DNA of 10,908 nt, from contig JAFSBJ010000033.1 in NCBI GenBank assembly GCA_017437345.1, positions 1 through 10,908 of the forward strand, given 5' to 3'. Positions 1-8,400 of this stretch are shown piece after piece; position 1 is the first letter of the stretch; each line of letters opens with the position of its first letter. The position numbers and the translations under genes were made by a program. Origin of the DNA: Clostridia bacterium (GTDB lineage Bacteria > Bacillota_A > Clostridia > UMGS1810). Below the pieces are notes generated by a model. That model did no database searches, was not told where the DNA came from, and saw only the letters and a list, made by a program, of their open reading frames with translations.

Positions 1-92
1 CTATACTGTTCCTCTGTGGGATTTGCAATAAAAATTTTAAGACTCTTTTCCGGTGCTTTTATAAGCTTCTGATTTTCAACTTTATAAAACAT
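1..92 (-). CDS. Small accessory tail protein, 5' end only (partial at window edge)
   Basis: An ATG at 92-90 opens a frame that stays open to the left edge (30 complete codons) and starts MFYKVENQKLIKAPEKS. A clean Shine-Dalgarno AGGAG lies 8 bases upstream, and the gene starts 11 bases after the stop of the fibre gene, so it belongs to the same operon. The visible part ends in an NPTEEQY segment. Short phage proteins that follow tail-fibre genes in Firmicute phages often have a similar 'YKVENGxLIxAP ... NPTEEQ' pattern; this is a recollection of the family, not a search result. No function is established that I can name. The product could be a fibre-assembly or XkdX-like accessory protein. 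The C-terminus and true length lie outside the window. Confidence 0.7.
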   Translation of the reverse strand, partial: MFYKVENQKLIKAPEKSLKIFIANPTEEQY

Positions 93-103
93 AAAATCAA
101 CTC

Positions 104-1735
104 CTATTTCTTTATATATTTTCCGTAAATACTACTTGGTACAAGGCTTGTGTCAACTTCGATTATAGTGGTTTTGGCATTTAGTTTGGGAAGGTCGCAT
201 ATTAAAGGCTCTTCTATTGGCTCTGCAAGAAGATAATAAAAAATAACCGGTGTGCCATTTTCATATTGAGATGCTACCCACTCATTAACTTGTGCTACTG
301 TTTCATATTTACCTACATTAAAAACCAGAAAAATAGCATATCTGAATACATACCATTTTCCGTTTTGTATTTTATTGGAATCTAATCTTGCTTCAGCTAT
401 AAAATGTGTTGATAATTCCGGGTGTCCATCATAAACCTCAAAATACTTCATATTTACATCTGGGTATTTATTAAAAGCTGTATAGTATAATGTATAACCA
501 TAAGTATTTTCATAAGACTTATTAGTAGCAACAACCTCTCCGCCCTTAAATACCACCCCTTTTATATTTCTCACAACCTTATTCTCTTTATAATCAATAT
601 AATCTGCATAATCTCCAAGCTTTCTTAAAGGGTTATTTAAAAATATATTAGCAGTAACCGGTTCTACATAAGGTTCATAAGGTAAATCCTCTGTACCTTT
701 CATTAACTGAAGTTCAATAATATCATCAAACTCAATAGTAGTACCTGAAGATACATAAAGCTGAGCAAATTGAATAAAAGCGTTATCAAATGTAATATCA
801 CCACTTGAAATATTTGAGCTAATATTACTGCCATCCGTACCATTAGATATATTAAATATTACTGTTAATCCATTACCTGTGTATTTGTTTATTTTTGTTT
901 TATAAGTGCCTTGTTTGAGAAAAACTTGTGTTTTAAAGTTAGCTTTGTAATTAGCGGATTTTGTTGTGTCTTCTAATTTACCTTTAATATGCACTCTTTC
1001 ATCATCTAATGGCGTAAAAGTAATTCCATTAATTGTTTGAGCAGTAGCATTAAATTTAGATATATCAAATAAATTAATACCTCTTTGCACTACTGGTATC
1101 TTATACTTGCCATATGGCTCATAAGGTGTAGCAGTAGCTCCCTCTTGTATCTGGAAAGTATTTATATCAATGTAGGTATATACACGATAATCAAAAGAGC
1201 GTTGTTGTATATGGCTTATCGTTTTATTAGCTTTCGTAGTATACACTCTTTTCCTCCAAGTATTATCAATTGGTTGTACATTTAGATAATCTATATTGCC
1301 ATCAGTGTAAAAAATAAAAATAGGAGTATCATACGAAAGGCTCACACCACTTCTGTCATACTTACATTTAAAATCAAAACTTATTGTATATTGAGTATTC
1401 TCTTTAAATGCAAAATCAAAAATAGCACTTGCTTCACCGTGAGATTTTATTCTGATACACTGTCTACCATCCTCTTCTAACTCTGTGTAATCAGCAAAAG
1501 TCTTAAAAGATTCTCTTACATCTTTAACAAGATTAACACTCTTTTCACCCACACTCTGTACCTCAATTGGATTATCAGGTGTGGGAGTGCCATCCTGAAA
1601 TGAATTTCCATACACTTTGAGGTCTCTCATTTTTTTATACTTCTTGCAGTTGGTAAGTGTTAAAGGCAAACCCTCTGCACTTGCTTCTTTGTCAGCAGAT
1701 GCAATTTTCATATTTACAAAATCTTTTAACACCAT
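104..1735 (-). CDS. Large tail fibre / receptor-binding protein candidate with two similar beta modules
   Basis: A 543-residue protein beginning MVLKDFVNMK; GAGG 8 bases upstream supports this start. It starts 3 bases after the stop of the BppU-like gene and ends in TAG. Residues 38-69 carry the 'LKVYGNSFQDGTPTPDNPIE' linker common in tail proteins of Clostridia phages. Two beta-rich segments follow (about 67-208 and 221-356). Both end in related signatures, QIQEGATATPYEPY at 195-208 and QLMKGTEDLPYEPY at 343-356, and look like jelly-roll, carbohydrate-binding-like modules. A third region (about 365-510) opens with NPLRKLGDYADYIDYKENK, and the C-terminus reads TTIIEVDTSLVPSSIYGKY. The position at the distal end of the tail operon, together with the modular beta architecture, suggests host-surface binding. 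The sugar or protein ligand cannot be inferred. No enzymatic motif was seen. It could equally be an upper baseplate protein rather than the adhesin itself. Confidence 0.8.
   Translation of the reverse strand: MVLKDFVNMKIASADKEASAEGLPLTLTNCKKYKKMRDLKVYGNSFQDGTPTPDNPIEVQSVGEKSVNLVKDVRESFKTFADYTELEEDGRQCIRIKSHGEASAIFDFAFKENTQYTISFDFKCKYDRSGVSLSYDTPIFIFYTDGNIDYLNVQPIDNTWRKRVYTTKANKTISHIQQRSFDYRVYTYIDINTFQIQEGATATPYEPYGKYKIPVVQRGINLFDISKFNATAQTINGITFTPLDDERVHIKGKLEDTTKSANYKANFKTQVFLKQGTYKTKINKYTGNGLTVIFNISNGTDGSNISSNISSGDITFDNAFIQFAQLYVSSGTTIEFDDIIELQLMKGTEDLPYEPYVEPVTANIFLNNPLRKLGDYADYIDYKENKVVRNIKGVVFKGGEVVATNKSYENTYGYTLYYTAFNKYPDVNMKYFEVYDGHPELSTHFIAEARLDSNKIQNGKWYVFRYAIFLVFNVGKYETVAQVNEWVASQYENGTPVIFYYLLAEPIEEPLICDLPKLNAKTTIIEVDTSLVPSSIYGKYIKK
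668..709 (-). repeat. Fibre module-end signature, copy 2
   Basis: Codes for residues 343-356, QLMKGTEDLPYEPY, closing the second beta module. It lies 148 residues after copy 1, which gives the approximate module length. Confidence 0.65.
1112..1153 (-). repeat. Fibre module-end signature, copy 1 (Q-x-x-x-G...PYEPY)
   Basis: Codes for residues 195-208 of the fibre protein, QIQEGATATPYEPY, closing the first beta module. It matches copy 2 at the ends of the motif (Q, G, PYEPY) but differs in the middle, as expected of an old module duplication or of two shuffled modules of one family. Confidence 0.65.
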
Positions 1736-1738
1736 CTA

Positions 1739-2752
1739 TCACACCTCACTTACAAGGTATTCACTATAATTTACAAGCCAAACAGAGCCATTGTAGCTAC
1801 CAAAAATCTCATAATGCATATTCGATTCAGGAATAATTTCTAAATCTGTTGTATTGGTCGTATCTATAGTAAGATTGGTTGCAGTTGCTCCTGATTTGAA
1901 AGTGAGATAAACAACATCTCCATCATCAGCTATTGAAGGAAATGTAAGTGAAAGCCCTGTAACTTCGCCAAAATTATATTGTCTATTGGGTTCAAGAGTT
2001 GAAGGAATTGTTGTTCTTGGAGTTTGGAAAACCCTACTTTCCAGATTGTAAATCCTGGCATCATCCTCATATATTTTCTTCCAGATGCCCATGGCTATTT
2101 CTCTGGCAATCTCATCAATATCTTTTTGAATATTCTCAGCCTTAGTTTCTGCTGTGGAAATACGGGTAATATAATCATCTGTAAAATCATTAGATGAAAG
2201 CCCCTTACCGCTTTCTTTGTCCACTTTATTGTCTATCTTTTCTTTTGCCATGGTAATTTCTTCAATCATTTTATCCATATCACTACGGGTATCAGTAAGT
2301 GTTAGTTTATCTGCATCTGTAAAATCATTGGATGAAAGCCCCATACCATCAACTTTATCAACTTTATTTAATATTATTGCTTCTAACTTAGATCTTAGAT
2401 TCACGATACTCTTAATTAATTCAATTAAGTCAATTTCACTTGATTTTGTGGTGTCAACAGTAATAAGTATAGGAGATGATGGCTCACTTACCTGACTTGA
2501 ACCGTAAGCTATTGAATATACACTCACATAAAAGTCCGTGCCGGTTTTTAGTATTTCTGAAGGTACAGATACAGTATTGTCAATTACTTCAACCGTAGGG
2601 TCTAAGTTATCCTGCACAAAGGTCGCATATATTCTGTTGCCCTGCCACTCTTCCGGGATACCAGAAAATTTGATTTGAACTTTACTGTAAACAGCATTAA
2701 GAGAATAAGAACCAATTAAGGTATTTGAAATATCAATATTTATATTCATCAT
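1739..2752 (-). CDS. BppU-like baseplate / tail fibre protein with duplicated KVDK-GLSSNDFTD motif
   Basis: A 337-residue protein whose ATG overlaps the stop of the upstream gene as ATGA; a second ATG follows at once, so the start could be 2752 or 2749. A G-rich run (GGGGG) 7 bases upstream is a weaker ribosome site than at neighbouring genes, so translational coupling is likely. Residues 1-103 form a beta-rich N-terminal domain resembling the BppU N-domain that anchors side proteins on Firmicute baseplates. The middle (about 105-240) is helical or coiled coil and contains two copies of NKVDKxxGxGLSSNDFTD at 129-147 and 175-193, a motif frequent in trimeric phage fibres. The C-terminal part (about 244-337) opens with LEPNRQYNFGEVTG, a beta tip domain pattern seen in other tail proteins. 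The inferred role is a trimeric baseplate or fibre component linking the tail tip to the adhesin encoded next. The BppU label rests on layout and position; I have no structural proof. Confidence 0.75.
   Translation of the reverse strand: MMNINIDISNTLIGSYSLNAVYSKVQIKFSGIPEEWQGNRIYATFVQDNLDPTVEVIDNTVSVPSEILKTGTDFYVSVYSIAYGSSQVSEPSSPILITVDTTKSSEIDLIELIKSIVNLRSKLEAIILNKVDKVDGMGLSSNDFTDADKLTLTDTRSDMDKMIEEITMAKEKIDNKVDKESGKGLSSNDFTDDYITRISTAETKAENIQKDIDEIAREIAMGIWKKIYEDDARIYNLESRVFQTPRTTIPSTLEPNRQYNFGEVTGLSLTFPSIADDGDVVYLTFKSGATATNLTIDTTNTTDLEIIPESNMHYEIFGSYNGSVWLVNYSEYLVSEV
2174..2230 (-). repeat. In-frame repeat unit 2 of the BppU-like gene
   Basis: Codes for residues 175-193 (NKVDKESGKGLSSNDFTDD). 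Its DNA core is 2176-2204. The near-identity at DNA level, against more diverged flanks, suggests recent duplication or gene conversion, or a conserved recombination point. Confidence 0.85.
2312..2368 (-). repeat. In-frame repeat unit 1 of the BppU-like gene
   Basis: Codes for residues 129-147 (NKVDKVDGMGLSSNDFTDA). The DNA core 2314-2342 matches the second unit at 28 of 29 bases and lies 138 bases (46 codons) away, so the reading frame is conserved. Confidence 0.85.
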
Positions 2753-3579
2753 AACGGAGCCCCCAAGAAAAGTTGTACGGTAAAACTTTCATAGTTACCT
2801 GATAAATTATAGATACCTGTATTAGAAAATTCTATTCCGTTTGCAGTTTTTCTCGCTTTTAAATAATTCGTTGAAGCACCTGAGTATGGACAATATGAAA
2901 CAATTGTTTTCCACTCAGAAGAAAGTTTTATTAAATAAAACACATACTTCTCATTCGTATTACCATTTCCTTTTGTGCACCATATGTAACCGTATGGACT
3001 ATACTCACTTCCCAACAATGTTGGAGTTCCTGAAGCTGAAAAATTTACAGTAAGTGTTTTTACCGGGTCCGACGAATGAACCGAAAGTTTCGACACCGCA
3101 ACCTTTCTGTTATCTGTAATAGCACCGGCAGAAGATATTGTTGCAAGGAGTGCATCCGTATCTGCAGGAGCTTCCCCGGAAACGATAATGTTAATATCAT
3201 TACTTACGCCTTCAGATTCTGCACCGCCTTGTCTTAGATACACATAGCAGGTTGTTCCTTTGGTACCGGCACTATCCATAAAGTTAAGTTCAAATACATA
3301 TCCTTCATCATCAAAAATAATGCAAGCTCCGGATGCTAACCAGTAGCACCCTTTAGATATTTTATAAAATCCGTTTCCGGCAGAAACGACTTTACAACCA
3401 CTATTGTCATACACCTGCGCACCCTCTGATGTGAGGTTCGACATTGCAGTATCTAAATCCATAAGAGCATCACCGGTGTCAACAAAAGTGCTTACACCCT
3501 GAGTGGTAAGATGAGCAAGCACTTTATTAATATCATCAGCTCCATAGGTTCTGTTATTTACAAAAAATGTGCTATACAT
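2749..3579 (-). CDS. Unrecognised tail-tip / baseplate structural protein
   Basis: A 276-residue protein beginning MYSTFFVNNRTYGADDINKV, with GGAGG 8 bases upstream. It starts 3 bases after the Gp37-like stop and overlaps the next gene by ATGA. I do not recognise a named family with certainty. Residues 1-60 are mixed and include a TYGADDINKVLAHL segment like the N-terminus of other phage tail-tip proteins. Residues about 60-175 are beta-rich and run through YVYLRQGG to SAGAITDNRKVAVSKL, which resembles the 'isxdGxItDxRxxA' ending of baseplate or collar domains. Residues about 176-276 form a glycine- and aromatic-rich beta domain. There is no signal peptide, membrane segment or catalytic motif. 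Its place between the tail hub and the BppU-like gene makes a baseplate connector likely. It is also a plausible host-binding candidate. Confidence 0.7.
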   Translation of the reverse strand: MYSTFFVNNRTYGADDINKVLAHLTTQGVSTFVDTGDALMDLDTAMSNLTSEGAQVYDNSGCKVVSAGNGFYKISKGCYWLASGACIIFDDEGYVFELNFMDSAGTKGTTCYVYLRQGGAESEGVSNDINIIVSGEAPADTDALLATISSAGAITDNRKVAVSKLSVHSSDPVKTLTVNFSASGTPTLLGSEYSPYGYIWCTKGNGNTNEKYVFYLIKLSSEWKTIVSYCPYSGASTNYLKARKTANGIEFSNTGIYNLSGNYESFTVQLFLGAPL

Positions 3580-3582
3580 TTA

Positions 3583-4560
3583 TCATTCCTCCAATGCTTC
3601 AAAAATCGGTCTTTCGGAATAACCGTTTTCACTGTAGCTTATTTCAACACCTGTTACACGCCTGCTCATCGGCGCGCGGTATAAACCTTTTATAAGCTGC
3701 AGCTTTAATATATCGCCAAGATCATAATCAATTCCATACTTTATATTTCTTGTGGAAAATGTTGTACCGTCTTTCGCTTTCTTCAGCTTAAGATTGGCAG
3801 CAGCCTCACTCTCTGTACTGCCTGACAGAAGTGTTTCCCATCTGAGAATGCCGCTTCTGCTGCCACGATTAAGATATGTTGTAACATTTGAGCTTGTCTC
3901 ATTTCCGGAAGCGTCGGTAGCTTCAACCTCTTTTTCATAGTATCCGCAATCTGCCAGGTCAAGAATGTCATAAGTGAGACGAGCATCATAAGCTGTTTTG
4001 TTTGCTTCTGAACGGGTAAAATCCCGCTGTATTCCTTTTAATACATTGAAGCGCCATTGTTTATTAACAAGGTCTAAAGTAACGCTGTGCCCGTAATTTT
4101 TTAGCGATAAACACTCTTTTACAAAATCAAATGTCGTACCATCCGTACTTTTCCCAAAAGTAACGGTATCAGAAGAGTCAATATTTTCTCCCAGGATAAA
4201 ATTTGAGCAGTCTGAAAAAGCTGTGCTTACAAGTGATCTTGCCTTTGCCTGTGGCATAAAGCTTGCCTCAGCAAATTTTCTTGATGTTCTCCGAGTTAAA
4301 ATCCAGTTGCAGGTTCTGCCATAAAAAACAGCATTGTTTTGAATATCATATCCAATAATAATAGCTGTGTAATCACCCTGCCTCACAATAAAGAATTCCT
4401 TGTTATTAAGCCTTTCAACAGCTTCGGTAACAAATGGATTATTTAAAGACATTGTGCCTTCAAATGTTCCAATATCGTTGTATCGGAGCTGCCACCGTGT
4501 ATTGCTTTTTGGAATTTGCTTTAGAAAGTTTAAGTTATAATCAAAGAATTGTAAGTCCAT
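3583..4560 (-). CDS. Siphovirus ReqiPepy6 Gp37-like tail hub protein
   Basis: A 325-residue protein beginning MDLQFFDYNLNFLKQI. The start is joined to the Dit stop as TGATG (one shared base), with GAGG 10 bases upstream, pointing to stop-start coupling. The order of segments fits the Gp37-like family: an N-terminal beta domain with RWQLRYNDIGTFEGTMSL (22-39), 'FFIVRQGDYTAIIIG' (56-70), 'FYGRTCNWILTRRT' (79-92), a central region (about 95-190), then 'ADCGYYEKEVEATDASGNE' (203-221) and a C-terminal beta part with DYDLGDILKLQ (278-288). Family members form the hub at the tail tip, the place taken by Tal or gp27-type proteins, and follow Dit in gene order. This copy ends soon after the hub region, so it carries no visible peptidase or lytic domain. 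Confidence 0.85.
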   Translation of the reverse strand: MDLQFFDYNLNFLKQIPKSNTRWQLRYNDIGTFEGTMSLNNPFVTEAVERLNNKEFFIVRQGDYTAIIIGYDIQNNAVFYGRTCNWILTRRTSRKFAEASFMPQAKARSLVSTAFSDCSNFILGENIDSSDTVTFGKSTDGTTFDFVKECLSLKNYGHSVTLDLVNKQWRFNVLKGIQRDFTRSEANKTAYDARLTYDILDLADCGYYEKEVEATDASGNETSSNVTTYLNRGSRSGILRWETLLSGSTESEAAANLKLKKAKDGTTFSTRNIKYGIDYDLGDILKLQLIKGLYRAPMSRRVTGVEISYSENGYSERPIFEALEE

Positions 4561-5420
4561 CAGAACACCGCCTCTACAAAATAATCGGTGTAAAATATTC
4601 TTACAGACACATCAAGTGTTCCCTGATAATTGTAAACTTTGATTTGATTTTCTCCCGGCTCAAGGTGAAATCCGGTTAAAAAAGTATCGAGGGCAACATG
4701 CTCCATGAGCTCTGTACCACTTTGATTTTTTATCGAACGCCCGGGAGCATCTATCTTAATAAAATCACCTGCAGATAAAGGATATTCCAAACGGATTTTT
4801 TCACCATTTGTAACATTTTCTATAAGAATTCCGATGTCTTCATCGGTAGAAAATTCAACATCCTCTTTAGCTTTGGCATATATCCAGATTTGCCCCGGCT
4901 CTGCAGAAGCATTGCCGGCATAATTTAAGATGCTGTTTCCGTATTCGGTTGTGAATACTCCGGGCAAAGTAAAGTTAGCATTTAGATGATTGATTTTCTC
5001 ATACGCTCTGAACATCAATTCATTAGAACTTCTGAAATATGGATTGTCGCAAAAAAACTGAATAACATAGGTTCTCCATTTTCCATGAATTTCTCCGGGA
5101 GTAATAGATGTATAACTAACATCTATTAGTCTTTTTTCCCCATCAGGAAGATGTATCTCAAACACACCGCCAATGTCAAGAATAGACATCATCTGAGAAT
5201 ATTGCTGTCGAGCAGACAAGAGCAAATCACCGCTTAAGGATATGGTTCTGCTGCCATCTGTTACACTTACTGTATCAATACCCGGCTTTCCATAATAAGT
5301 AATTGAATTAGTGATTTTAGAAACAAGACCAAGTCCTTCAATAGCAGTCATATTAAAATATGGATGGGAGCCACCGCCAAAGGTCAGGCTCCCTCTTTTG
5401 TTTGTGTATATAACTTTCAC
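4560..5420 (-). CDS. dit: Distal tail protein (Dit-like, siphovirus tail component)
   Basis: A 286-residue protein from the preferred GTG start at 5420, beginning MKVIYTNKRGSLTF. The frame also holds a GTG at 5429, but there the GAGAGG ribosome site would overlap the start codon; from the GTG at 5420 it lies 8 bases upstream, and MKVIYTN-like starts are usual for the family. The N-terminal region (about 1-135) shows the Dit pattern: GLGLVSKITNSITYYGKPGID, then LDIGGVFEIHLPDGEKR, and the hallmark FFCDNPYF at 122-129. The C-terminal half is a beta (galectin-like) domain ending in 'PGENQIKVYNYQGT'. Dit forms a hexameric ring at the end of the tail tube, joining tube, tape measure tip and hub. 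The gene starts 15 bases after the tape measure stop. Confidence 0.88.
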   Translation of the reverse strand: MKVIYTNKRGSLTFGGGSHPYFNMTAIEGLGLVSKITNSITYYGKPGIDTVSVTDGSRTISLSGDLLLSARQQYSQMMSILDIGGVFEIHLPDGEKRLIDVSYTSITPGEIHGKWRTYVIQFFCDNPYFRSSNELMFRAYEKINHLNANFTLPGVFTTEYGNSILNYAGNASAEPGQIWIYAKAKEDVEFSTDEDIGILIENVTNGEKIRLEYPLSAGDFIKIDAPGRSIKNQSGTELMEHVALDTFLTGFHLEPGENQIKVYNYQGTLDVSVRIFYTDYFVEAVF

Positions 5421-5431
5421 ATTTTGCACCT
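5420..5431 (-). promoter_or_regulatory. Ribosome binding site that decides the Dit start
   Basis: On the minus strand the sequence reads GAGAGGTGCAAAATGTG. The GAGAGG core is correctly spaced only for the second GTG (5420-5418). The first GTG overlaps the core, and the ATG in between is out of frame. Confidence 0.7.
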
Positions 5432-5435
5432 CTCT

Positions 5436-8400
5436 TTATTGTCCGGAAAGACGCTTAACGGTTTCATAGTTTTCTATCTCTTTTACGGTATCCTTGGAGC
5501 TGCCACCGTAAATATGATATGTAGTGGAACGGTTATCATTGGATATGCTTCCACCGGTACCAACAGAAGCACTTATGCTTGCATTAAAATCACTTAATTT
5601 CTTCTGTATCTCCTGCATCTGAAGGTCAAGCTCTTCCATAAACGCACGCCCGAAGTTTTCAGCAGATAATGCTCCTGAAACCAAAAATCCTTCCGGTATT
5701 TCAAACCCGGCTTTTGTAAATTCGTCTATCATATATTGATAGCCTTCGTTTGCGGCACTTACTGCATCATCATAATACATATCTGCAGAAGTTTTTACAT
5801 TGGTAGCAAGCATGTTCTGATAACCCGTTAAGTAATTGGCAAATTCATCATCCTTAGCACCAAGCATAGCTTTTATATATCCGATACCGTCTTCACTGCT
5901 TCCAAGTGATTCAAGCTCTGATATAATTCCGCTTTTAGCTTCATCAGATACATCACTTGCCTTAATCCTGGCAGTAACTTTTTCTAAAAGCTCTGCATAT
6001 TCGGCTGCTGCTTTGTTTGATGCACCAAAATCATTAAGACGATAAAACTCTGTGGTTTCATCACCGGAAGTGATTTTAACTTTTTGATATAACGGAGTAG
6101 AATCATTAAGCTTTTCGGTAAATTTCTGTTGTTTCTTTGAAACATCCTCAAGCTTGTCTGTAACATAATCTGCAATATCATCATAGATTTCTTCGACCTT
6201 GTCTCTGTGTTCTTCAAGTTGGCCTTCCTGGTAATCATAAAGGTCTTGTGTAATCTCAATCCATTTATCGGAATTTTCTGTAAGATAATTATCTCTGAGA
6301 TATTCAAGCTTTTTGTAATAGGTTTCCTCATCATCAATACCGAAATCGTGAAGCATTTCAATCTTTTTATGCTCTGCCTCATAAACCTTAAGCTTTTGTT
6401 CTGATTCCTCTTTAATTACTCCTGTAATGGAAGATATTGCAGTGCGTATTCCGTCAAGGTTTGAGGTGATGGAATTTTCAAATGCAGCATTCATTCCACC
6501 GCCAAGTTCTTTAGCAGCTTCGTATAGCATATCTGCATTGTTTTCTAATCCAAGAACAGCACCTTCTACATAGAATTTAGCTGCAGCTTCAGCAAATACA
6601 GAAGGAGAGTGAGCTCCTTCACCATCGTGAAAACCGGTATCCAAAGTTTGACCTAAACCGAATCCGGCATTATATACTTTGTTGTGAGCTTCCTCAGAAT
6701 TTGCGTAATTAGTTATACCTTGAACATAATAATCAGAAGCCTCTTTTCCGTTAGCTTCATTTTTTTGAAGAATAACTTGGCTTCTAAACATCTCAGGAAC
6801 TTTTTCTTCTACAACTTTTTTAAAATTATTAAATGGTTCCGCAGAAAATGTATTTCCATTAAGATGGTTATACAGTTCCTTTAAAAATGTGTCTCCGAAT
6901 TCCGCACCGCTTTTGATGGCAGTCGTAGCTGTTTCTGCAAGCCACTTGTTTGAAAAGGCAGCTTCGCCATATTCTGTGCCATTTTCAAAACCTTTTATTA
7001 TGCCATTTTCGATTTTGCCACCTAGCTCCGCTATTTTTGTTTCATCCACTTTGATTTCAGCCAGGGTTTCATCAATCATAGCTTGCATTTCTGCACTACC
7101 GTCAAAATTCTTAATCAATGATATTAGCTTATTGATATGCGAGTTATAATTATCAGCAGCTATCTTCAGCTTTTTATCGTGCTGAGAATTATATCCGTCA
7201 AGGTCATGCAGGTCATCATTACGAGCATTTCTTTGCTCATGTAAATAGCCGATAAGAGCGTCATTATTTCCTTCTGCAGCAAGAGTTCTGGCATGTTCAT
7301 AAGCAATAATATCATTTACATATTTGTAATATGTAGCTTCTGCCTCTTCTAATGCTTTTCGATTTTCTTCGGTATGATTCTCACTATAATTCTTTCGAGC
7401 TTCAGCAACAGCTTTTTCGGCTTCAGCCTGTTTTTTTACTGCTTCAGTAAAATTTTTTGTGGCCTCTTCCATAAGGATTTCAGCCTCTTTAGCTTTCATA
7501 GCTTCTTGAATAGCATTCTTGAGGTCACCATATCTGGATACAACACCGTCAACCAATTTAGCTTCTGTTCCTAAAGCTCCATTTAATTCACCAAGAATAA
7601 ATTTAACCCTTGCTTCATCAGCTTCCATTACCTTACCATTAGAATCAACCAGGTTATCTAATTCGTTTGATAATCTCTCTATGTTATCAAGAGATGCCAA
7701 CCCCTCATTAGCTTCAAGAGAGTTGCTTTCATGATACTCATTGTAGGCATCCGTAAGCTCCTTAACAGCTGCCTTGTTAGCTTCAAGTGCTAATCGTTGT
7801 TGTTTTTCTGCCTCAGTTTCTTTTGTAATAAAGCTATAAAGAGCTGCCAGAGCTGCACCTAAAGCAACCACACCACCAACAACTACACCAACAGGATTTG
7901 CAGCCCATACCTTATTAAGCAGTGCCTGAGCTGCAGTTAGAAGATGTATTTTTCCGGTTAAAGCACCAACAATAATTTCTTTAACTGAAAGAGCTGCCGC
8001 AAGACCGGATGCAGAGATAGCCGCCGCACCATTTTGGGCAGTATATAATGCAAGCTGCAGGTTTGCAGTTTGAAATGATGCCATAATTGCTCTTATAACC
8101 GAAACTATTGTAGTAAGCCCTTTAAAAGCGGCAAAACTTATTATACAAAGCTCCATATTATCTGCCAGAAGCTTTACTGCAGCTGTAAATGGTTTGAGTA
8201 TCGGATATGTATTTCCAAGCTCATCGGCAAATGATGAAATAATCTTTTTTGCCGCATCTGCAAGCTTTGGTGTTATTCTGATAACTCCCGAAACAAGAGT
8301 TTCACCAAGTTTTATTACTGCATCTGCCATTTTGTCTGAATTACCGGAGATACCATCTGCCAGCTCTTCGATGGCAGACATAACACCTTCTGTAAGTTCA

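Noticed and set aside
2174..2368. Repeats considered as a CRISPR-like or diversity-generating retroelement template/variable repeat
   Set aside because: There are only two units, both in frame and coding a known fibre motif; there is no reverse transcriptase, no adenine-specific mismatch pattern and no regular spacer array.
1739..5435. Possible stop-codon reassignment or broken genes, as seen in some gut phages
   Set aside because: All frames are intact with ordinary lengths, and TAA, TGA and TAG all act as terminal stops at sensible junctions, so the standard code suffices.
5984..6382. Minus-strand frame of 132 codons inside the tape measure gene
   Set aside because: The product is basic, rich in Met, Ile and Lys, without domain features, while the tape measure frame continues intact through it. 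It is an out-of-frame shadow.
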